Below are positions 57,767 to 64,000 of a stretch of DNA of 64,000 bases, piece after piece. This DNA comes from Adiantum capillus-veneris (Eukaryota; Streptophyta; Polypodiopsida; Polypodiales; Pteridaceae): NCBI GenBank assembly GCA_014529385.2, contig CM043955.1, forward strand, positions 145,701,140 to 145,765,139, read 5' to 3'. How positions within the stretch are numbered: position 1 is the first letter of the stretch; every line of letters starts with the position of its first letter. The notes beneath the pieces were generated by a model, which saw nothing but the letters and a program-made list of their open reading frames with translations, was not told where the DNA came from and did not search any database. The translations under genes and the position numbers were made by a program.

Positions 57767-58270
57767 CTAGGAGATGGTATTCACATGATGCACTACTTCG
57801 TTCATGAAATAGTTCCTGTACTCATTCTTGAGTGGATAATAAACTAAGATATCAAGCCGGAATTCTTCTTTTGGTACTCCAAAGGTTTTGACTCTGTTTG
57901 CTGGGATCACATTGGTGACCTTCTCCAAGAGCCAGTCGTTGAGGGTTTGATTGGTGTCGCCTAAGACAGTCAGGTCCAATCGTGTAGGCACCAAGTAGAA
58001 TATCTCCACCACCCTCAACTCTTCTCCCCAACGTATCTTTTTCAAATCGGTAGCTAGGCATCCTAGCTTCCGAGCATTGATGTAGTAAACCCCTCTTGGA
58101 AATGTCCAATCAAGTTCCCATCCTTTATCAATGCGAGTGGAGTGTGGCGTATGAGCCTTCATCAGTATCTCCATGACATCTCGCCTGAACTGGTAAACTG
58201 TGGATCTTCGAGCTTGCTCATAAATAATCTCAAACACTTGGAACTTTTGATATTCGAGCACGAGGTCTTC
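57767..58270 (-). CDS. Exon 2 of the gypsy-2 accessory gene; protein of unknown function (predicted)
   Basis: Begins at a consensus acceptor on the minus strand (CATTGGTGTTGCAG|GAAGACC), in phase 0, with EDLVLEYQKFQVFEIIYEQA. It is open for 167 codons to its stop, with no internal damage although gag and pol are broken. Joined to exon 1 (47 codons) it gives 214 residues, close to gypsy-1's 209. Conserved with gypsy-1: GVYYINARKL, KKIRWGEELRVVEIFY, W-LLEKV, GV near residue 130, LVYYPL. No signal peptide, transmembrane segment or known domain is seen. The long open frame amid broken neighbours suggests later decay or past selection. Confidence 0.65.
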   Translation of the reverse strand, partial: EDLVLEYQKFQVFEIIYEQARRSTVYQFRRDVMEILMKAHTPHSTRIDKGWELDWTFPRGVYYINARKLGCLATDLKKIRWGEELRVVEIFYLVPTRLDLTVLGDTNQTLNDWLLEKVTNVIPANRVKTFGVPKEEFRLDILVYYPLKNEYRNYFMNEVVHHVNTIS

Positions 58271-58375
58271 CTGCAACACCAATGCAAGGAATTCGGATCA
58301 GCTACCTATATATTTTTAATTCCTTTTTAAATATACAAACAGTACGACTTTATTTCCCAGCCTAGCCTAGGCTTA

Positions 58376-58387
58376 GCTCTGATACCA
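58376..58387 (-). other. Primer-binding site of gypsy-2
   Basis: TGGTATCAGAGC on the minus strand, two bases after the 5' LTR end (ACCTCACA CC). Initiator tRNA-Met type. It lies inside the predicted accessory-gene intron. Confidence 0.9.
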
Positions 58388-58521
58388 GGTGTGAGGTCCC
58401 CACCCCGCCATATCAAATAGCGGATCTGATGGTGAACCTGGTGGCAGCTAGATCTATAGCGGAATCAAACAAAGTGGTTTAGGGTTCAGTTAGTGGAGGA
58501 TCTCTCATCACAAAGTAAAGG

Positions 58522-58699
58522 AAAGACTAAACAACCGACCTTATCGCAAATGGAGACTCCCTCGGTAAGTCCGACGGATCCTCCATATGTTGTTTCTCCA
58601 GGGGTCTGAGTGCAATCTGATCCCACAAGTGATAGCTTCACCTTTCCAAGTCTAGCTCATCTTTCCCTTGATGACACCACGTCTACCATGCCTACCCCA
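58522..58699 (-). repeat. Copy of gypsy-2's target flank embedded in its 5' LTR
   Basis: Plus strand 'actaaacaaccgaccttatcg' through 'ctaccccaat' repeats 45,374-45,549, the host ORF sequence next to the 3' LTR end, including the CCAAT target site. It can only have come from the element's own integration site (or an identical one), after integration. Confidence 0.8.
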
Positions 58700-59789
58700 A
58701 TTGTGAGGTCCCCACCCCGCCATATCAAATAGCGGATCTGATGGTAAACTTGGTGGCCACTAGATCTATAGGGGAATCAAACAAAGTGGTTTAGGGTTCA
58801 GCTAGCGGACGATCTCTCATCACAAAGTAAGTAGAGCTCGAGCCTACTAGCATTGACATCTAGCTCCACCTCACAGGGGAAGCGTACTTAAACCATCTAG
58901 CGATCCTAAGACCCACCTTCCAAGAGAAGAGAAACCCCGAGCGCCTTTTTCCCCATGTTTCAAAGGCACGTACTCTCGAGATTTCACCGCTCTAGGGGCA
59001 ATGAGTATTGCTAATATCGAAGTAAGTACTATGGGGACAAAGAGTTCCCGACCAATCGGGACCACCCATCTCGTAGGCATTGGCAACCTGAGCCAAGCCC
59101 CCACTTTCCACCCCCATACTCACACTTCCTTGTGTGACCTAATTACTACCACAAAGGTTGTTCAACATAAACATTCCTTGTTTTAATTCCGAAGCACATT
59201 GTTCGTTAATTAAAACAGCCCTTCAACCAGTATTGCAAACAACACCAAGACAGTATTCTAGTAAAAAATTCTACTCAAACTTATTCATTAAAATTCCAAT
59301 GTTTTGGAGGTACAACATCCCCCCTCAAGCCAGAGTTCACTCCTCCTATTGTCGCCTAGCTGCCCATACAACTAGGTATGTCCACTGCATAGAAAGCACG
59401 TCATGGACACTCCCACCGCATAGAAAGCAAGACGTGGGTTCCCACCGCATAGAAACCAAGTCGTGGGTATCCACCACATAAAAAGCAAGTCGTGGATTCA
59501 ACAGCCCTTAACGAGGAACTCTACCCCCTGTGATCAGTAGAGGGGTCAGGACTGATTCAACATTGGAAATAAAATGAACATGTCGAGCTAAATTTTCCCT
59601 AGCAGACATTCTTTCCTCTTGCAAACAGCATACCCATCAATCATTTCCTTCCTACTTTAGAACTTAATGTACAATGAATTCAATGCTGAGGTTTTCGTCG
59701 AATTTCTCCAATATGTTTTGGGATATGTTCATTCCTAACTAAACGTGTGCAATGTTAAATTAAACAACTTGAATGAAATTATGACCTAC

Positions 59790-59930
59790 CTCTTCCATTT
59801 CTTCATCAATGGCCCGTGAGATGGCCGGTATTTGTTCCTCCATGGGAGCTTTTCCCTTTCCATTGACATTGCTTGTTTCTGCCTCGCGGTCGTGGGCACC
59901 ACCGAAGCGAGTTCTCTTAACCGGAGCCAT
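59790..59930 (-). CDS. Exon 1 of the gypsy-2 accessory gene, in the 5' LTR (predicted)
   Basis: Starts MAPVKRTRFGGAHDREAE, then a GKGKAPMEEQ stretch, ending DEEMEE at GAG|GTAGGT (phase 0 donor, 59,789-59,788). The predicted intron runs to 58,271 (1,519 bp here, about 1.21 kb without the 310-bp duplication; 1,275 bp in gypsy-1). It removes the end of the LTR and the PBS. The basic KRTR start resembles that of gypsy-1 (KAPKRTR), and MAP and KAP are shared. Without splicing the frame ends 10 codons later. Confidence 0.6.
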
Positions 59931-60754
59931 TTTACTCACTACTTTAAATAATTAGCTTAGAGAAAAAACTAATGTTTGCAAGTGTCATAACAACCCAATA
60001 GATAGATTAGCAATATCAATTAATCCCTCCTATAGCAGAGGTCTAGATTTTTCCATATAGCAATCATTATGAATGACACATAATCCTATGGGAACCGGAT
60101 CTAAAGATAATTACTCGGCTTACATGCTTAAGAATAATAGGATTTCACTAATGGAATTACCAGAGAGATGAATTAAGCACGATTAATCTCTTTCCTAGCA
60201 ATTAGAGGGAGCAGAATCACCGCATGCATAGGTGTGAGAAAAACCACCTCTTAGAGATTTAATGACAGATTAATCTTCCTTTAATTATATCTTAATGCAT
60301 AAGATAAATGAATCTAATTCAGCTACAATATTAATGAGTGATAGAACGAATGATTCTCATCAATTTACACAATTACCAGCTTACCGATTAATTACTATGC
60401 TACCTAGAGAGAGAAATTCTAATAATCATGCACTAATCATTAATCAAGAGTGATGAATGGCTGATAATTCAGCTATGGGATGACGATTACATAATAGAAT
60501 ATGGTTAAGGAGAAATTAGAGAGTAATTATAGAGAATTATGACTAGGAATAAGCATAATAGACGAGGAATTTAGATGGTAATGAAAAGAATTTACAGAAG
60601 GTATTAATTAAACCGTGGTTACCGTGATTAAGGGCTGATAATCCTCTCGATTCTCTCATCTAATCGAGCTTCTTGAGGCGAGAATTCGACAGCACCTCCC
60701 TCCTTGTTTCTCCTTCAAAAGGTGTGTGTGCCGGCAGCACCTTCCCATTGTGTG

Positions 60755-60800
60755 TAGGTGTGTGTGTGTGTGTGTGTGTGTGCACTATATGTGTGTGAGC

Positions 60801-60870
<70 letters not shown>
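60755..60870. repeat. (TG)n microsatellite in the gypsy-2 5' LTR
   Basis: Expanded form of the repeat at 47.6-47.68 kb (TG run of about 70 bp from 60,803). Next to the TATA-like TATTTAAA on the minus strand near 60,893. Confidence 0.95.
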
Positions 60871-60875
<5 letters not shown>

Positions 60876-61549
60876 TGAGAGTAGACCTTTAAATAGGCTC
60901 TTACAGGCTGAAAATCGATTTGTGCTGCTATAAGCATCTGAGTGAGCACTCAGTCCTTGCATTGGCAAGTCCAGTTCCCCTACCCACCAAGTGTCAGGTT
61001 GGCTTGGTTAACTTGCTCTGAGACTTAGTTACTGGCTTGGAAACTTCCCAAAGACTCCCACAAGGCAAGAGGGCGCCCCCTAGCTGCTAAAGCTGGTCTG
61101 GAGTGGCCTGGAACCTATTCCCACACAGTCTCGGGCTCCGGTGCCTCCTCGCTCAATTTTTGGAAAATTTGATTTTAGCCTAAAACGGGTCATACGAGTC
61201 AGATTTTGATGCTCTAAATTGCTATACGGAGTTCTAACTAAGGCGTACTGGCCCGAGTACTTGCCATATTTAGTAGCCCTCGGGGTTCGAAAATGCATTT
61301 TTTTCAAATTCGAGGTACGGGTGCGGTTTTTCTAGACAATCAAAACTGGACGGGTCGGTTAACCAAAAACTTACTATTTTTGGAATTTTTTTACAACAAT
61401 TATTTTAGTTCACATTTCGAAGCTTTAAAACATTCTAAACATCATGGCACTGATAGAATTTGGAAACCTGCTAAAAATAGTAACTTATTCCATTATATTT
61501 AATTCATGGTACGAGGGTGCTCTTTTTGATTGGGGTCAGAGACCTTACA

Positions 61550-61712
61550 CCAATGATGGGCATGCCAAGAAACACGCCATGGACCTCATTTGTTAGTAAA
61601 GCACCGCTACATGGTAGCTCAATTCCTGCAATAGTACCTACAAGTGTGTACCAATCGTATACACCCATGGGTCCTCGTACTCATGTAGTCCCTACTCCTC
61701 CCATTGTTTCAA
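61550..61712 (+). pseudogene. Gag-like ORF of the inverted-arm element, part after gypsy-2
   Basis: Resumes at the duplicated CCAAT. Open frame with MMGMPRNTPWTSFVSKAP and YQSYTPMGPRTHVVPTPP. At about 61,713 the sequence turns into the inverted leader arm, so the gag-like frame ends by running into reverse-complement leader. Confidence 0.5.
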
Positions 61713-62520
61713 CGGGTCGCAGTGTGCTTTATAGCACAAAGTTTGGTCACCTAAAGCTCCGTTGGTCCTCAAAAAAGTCAATTTTTAGCTACGTGTGAAG
61801 CTAAAATACGTAATTTTAAAGGGCGACTGAGGCCTGAGCCTAAGCCTGAGCATGAGCTTGAGCTTGGGTCTGGGAGATATTCCCGATCCCGGTCCTACCT
61901 TTATTTTTATTTTTTTTGAAATAAGGTCACCGCGGCATGCGCGCGAGCACACACACACACACTCTACCTACCTACTTACAACTAATACACCTACTGTTAC
62001 ACACACTAACACACTTCATTAGCTCTCACATATCTACTTCCTACTTACTATACTTTACATTACACAAAACTAACAACCTTAATACTAATACCTTAGCACA
62101 GAGAAAACACAGTAACCTTTCAAAAATTCATTAACAAAGAAATACACAATAGCAACACAAAATCCTTCTTCTCAACACACACACCTTCCTTCCCTACCCT
62201 TCCCACAATTGAAATTGCACCACAAAGAAGCATAGAGTGCCATTCAAGCTTAGTGTATGGCATTCTCTGGCAAGGACGCCAAAAATGTGCGCGTATGTCA
62301 TACGTGTCAATGCAAGGAGCTTGCCGATACACTGTGTGCCAGCCACAAATGGCTCCAAGCACACAACAAACCTAAACTAGTAAGCTCAAAGATGGCGATG
62401 GTGTGTCACTCACTGCTCTACGCTTGCTGTCTTAGAGGATTCCTTGCCACGAAGAAGAGGGAGACGCCGCTACGCCACCCTCAACCGCCTCGCCGCCGTC
62501 GTGCCACCGCAATGCTCGAT

Positions 62521-62591
<71 letters not shown>

Positions 62592-62903
62592 GCACACACA
62601 CACACACGCACAAGGAGATGAAGAAGAAGAAGATGGAGATGGAGAAAGAGCACTCTTCAATTGCACAAATGAGAGAATGAGTGAATTTTAGGTTTAGTTG
62701 ACTTTTATATGAGTTCGCCCCATTCACGCTTGGGCGCCCATGCTTAGCCAACTAATCCCTTGAATTTTCTAGTTAGAGTGCACCTCTCATCGACGATCAC
62801 TCTTACCCTTTTCCTATTGGATCGACAAGCCCGGTACCTGACTCTACCAAATAAATAATACAGCGTCCATCGTAGGTGATAGGAATGTGCATGAGGGTTA
62901 ACA
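61713..62903 (-). repeat. Inverted right arm: leader, PBS and LTR
   Basis: Reverse complement of 43,160-44,272: LTR 62,903-62,286 (starting TGTTAACCC), degraded PBS, and leader down to 61,713. It contains (AC)n/(TC)n blocks at 62,522-62,610 that are much longer than those of the left arm. No matching target duplication is seen outside the two arms ('acatg' left, 'gagca' right). Confidence 0.75.
62522..62612. repeat. (AC)n-(TC)n-(AC)n compound microsatellite
   Basis: AC run, then CT run, then AC with CGCA interruptions. The ORFs overlapping it on both strands are repeat translation. Confidence 0.9.
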
Positions 62904-64000
62904 GAGCACTCGGCTAGGGGGCATGCAAGTCGCAAAATGCAAAGAGGAGAAGGGGGTTTGAATCTTGAGACATAAGGATTTTTCTAGTCCCTATAACTCA
63001 ACCATTGTATTCACGACCATTATAATTAGACATAGTGGACCTAAAAAATTAAGTTTTTTGAAGAAATTTAGTTGAGCCAAAGGAAAAAACGAGTCTATAC
63101 TTAAGTGCCTTTTAGTGTAATCTCTACACTTATGGTGATTTTTGTGCAAGTGGGAAGGTGGCCATAACGTAGTGTCTTTCTTTGACAAAACAACACAAGA
63201 AATAAGACCATTTTTCAACATTTTAGCATTGCTACTCTATACATTTTGTATTTTAAAATAATCCTATATAGGTAGATACACAAAAACCTAGTAATTATGG
63301 AGTAACTGCATAATGTTTAGAGTATGGTCAAGAAAGAGAATAAGCCTATATGGGTAGCGACATAAAAAACTTGCTAATTATGTAGTTGACAATTTATCAT
63401 TGCTACTCTAAACATTTTGTAGTTAGAATAAGCCTATATAGGTAGCTACATAGAAACCTAATAATTATGGAGAGAATAGGTAGCTACACAAAAAACCTGC
63501 TAATTATGGAGTAATTGCATAATGTTTTTAAGTATGGTCAAGACAAAGAAAATTGGGATCAAATCTAACATGGCGAACATTTTGAAGATTGGTTTTCATA
63601 GCTGTATTCCCAATAGTGAAAGGAACATTTTGGGTTTTGCCCTTCATTCTTGCCTCCTTTGCATTACCCATACTTGTCCTTTTTGGTGCCATCTCAAAAT
63701 TTTGAATTGCAAGCTGATGAGGGATCAAATTTTTTTGTGTGTAGTGTAGCTTTGAAGAGCTCAAGGAGAGAAGTGCAACACACCAATTGGATACAAAAAT
63801 CCAGCAAGTTTGAGTCTTGGCGAGGCTTTTGTAACCGAGATCGTTTTAAGGAAATACAATGGCTAAAGTACATTCACATTGGGGGTGGGGATTGTAAATA
63901 GCTACTCAGGAGGGCGATATCCAAAAAGGGAAGGAGGGTGCAAGGGGTTTGGGTGGAGATGGGTAAGTGCCATCATGGCATACTAGTAAGGCAAGTGGGT
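62904..64000. repeat. Right flank with degenerate 60-130 bp repeats, no gene recognised
   Basis: Between about 63,225 and 63,545 the unit 'cctatataggtagctacacaaaaacctagtaattatggagta...gcataatgttt' recurs three to four times with variation. The ORFs at 63,522-63,901 are short and unrecognised on both strands. Nothing else can be supported up to the window end. Confidence 0.55.

Larger units (their letters stand above)
45550..61549 (-). mobile_element. Giant-LTR Ty3/gypsy chromovirus-like element (gypsy-2) with nested copia
   Basis: Minus strand: 5' LTR 61,549-58,390, PBS, accessory exon 2, gag, protease, RT, RNase H, integrase, chromodomain, PPT, 3' LTR 48,351-45,550. CCAAT flanks both outer ends (45,545-45,549 and 61,550-61,554), a perfect 5-bp TSD. 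A copia of 5.56 kb is nested in RNase H. The coding region is broken by stops, frameshifts and loss of the integrase core, so the element could move only with proteins supplied in trans. Confidence 0.9.
58390..61549 (-). repeat. 5' LTR of gypsy-2 (composite, 3.16 kb)
   Basis: Same start and end as the 3' LTR, but it contains an internal insertion. After what looks like a complete LTR end at 58,700, about 178 bp of the element's own target flank appear, then a second copy of the last 130 bp of the LTR up to 58,390 and the PBS. Confidence 0.85.

Noticed and set aside
43160..62903. A Mutator-like DNA transposon with 1.1 kb TIRs
   Set aside because: The arms contain a PBS of the tRNA-Asp type and LTR-like TG...CA ends, the inner ORF looks like Gag, and no 9-bp target duplication or transposase is visible.
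63522..63901. Overlapping ORFs of 75-83 codons near the window end
   Set aside because: Short, on both strands over the same bases, without motif or repeat elsewhere; no basis to prefer one.

Overview
This 64 kb window is intergenic DNA from a plant nuclear genome, built almost entirely from nested and rearranged transposable elements. I found no host gene, tRNA, rRNA or CRISPR array that I could support. Plant origin is inferred from three things: Ty1/copia and chromodomain Ty3/gypsy retrotransposons whose primer-binding sites match plant initiator tRNA-Met (TGGTATCAGAGC), an LTR element with the tRNA-Asp type site used by Tat/Athila-like elements (TGGCGCC...), and an En/Spm (CACTA) TNP2 transposase. 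Abundant Penelope-like RTs without an endonuclease would fit a seed-free land plant (lycophyte, fern or moss) better than a flowering plant. That is a guess, not a result.

Layout. 1-6.57 kb: head-to-tail Penelope-like element (PLE) copies on the minus strand. 6.57-11.4 kb: the 3' half of a giant-LTR gypsy element (gypsy-1, minus). 11.4-35.7 kb: a plus-strand PLE array of three copies. It is interrupted by a 1,339 bp TTAA-flanked element (12.9-14.3 kb), a 6,273 bp CACTA element with a 3-bp target duplication (16.07-22.34 kb) and an old copia (28.4-33.1 kb). 35.7-39.9 kb: the 5' half of gypsy-1, inserted in a PLE at the same homologous site that borders its other half. 39.9-41.3 kb: ORF1 of a second, diverged PLE-associated family. 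43.2-62.9 kb: an LTR element whose two LTR-plus-leader arms face each other in inverted orientation around a gag-like ORF. Gypsy-2 (45,550-61,549, TSD CCAAT) is inserted in that ORF, and a young copia (49,302-54,862) is inserted in gypsy-2's RNase H.

Most interesting observation. Both giant-LTR gypsy elements appear to carry the same two-exon accessory gene upstream of gag. Exon 1 starts with MAP and a basic, NLS-like segment, lies inside the LTR, and ends in phase 0 at a consensus splice donor (CAG|GTGGGT or GAG|GTAGGT). Exon 2 lies after the primer-binding site, begins at a consensus acceptor with the same first residues (Glu-Asp), and encodes a protein of about 155-167 residues that I do not recognise but that is clearly related between the elements. 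Splicing would remove the primer-binding site from the mRNA.

The coding regions are mostly broken. Many in-frame stops are of the kind produced by C-to-T change (CGA to TGA, CAA to TAA, CAG to TAG), as expected of old, methylated, silenced elements. The youngest insertion is the 49.3-54.9 kb copia, with nearly identical LTRs and a single stop in its polyprotein.
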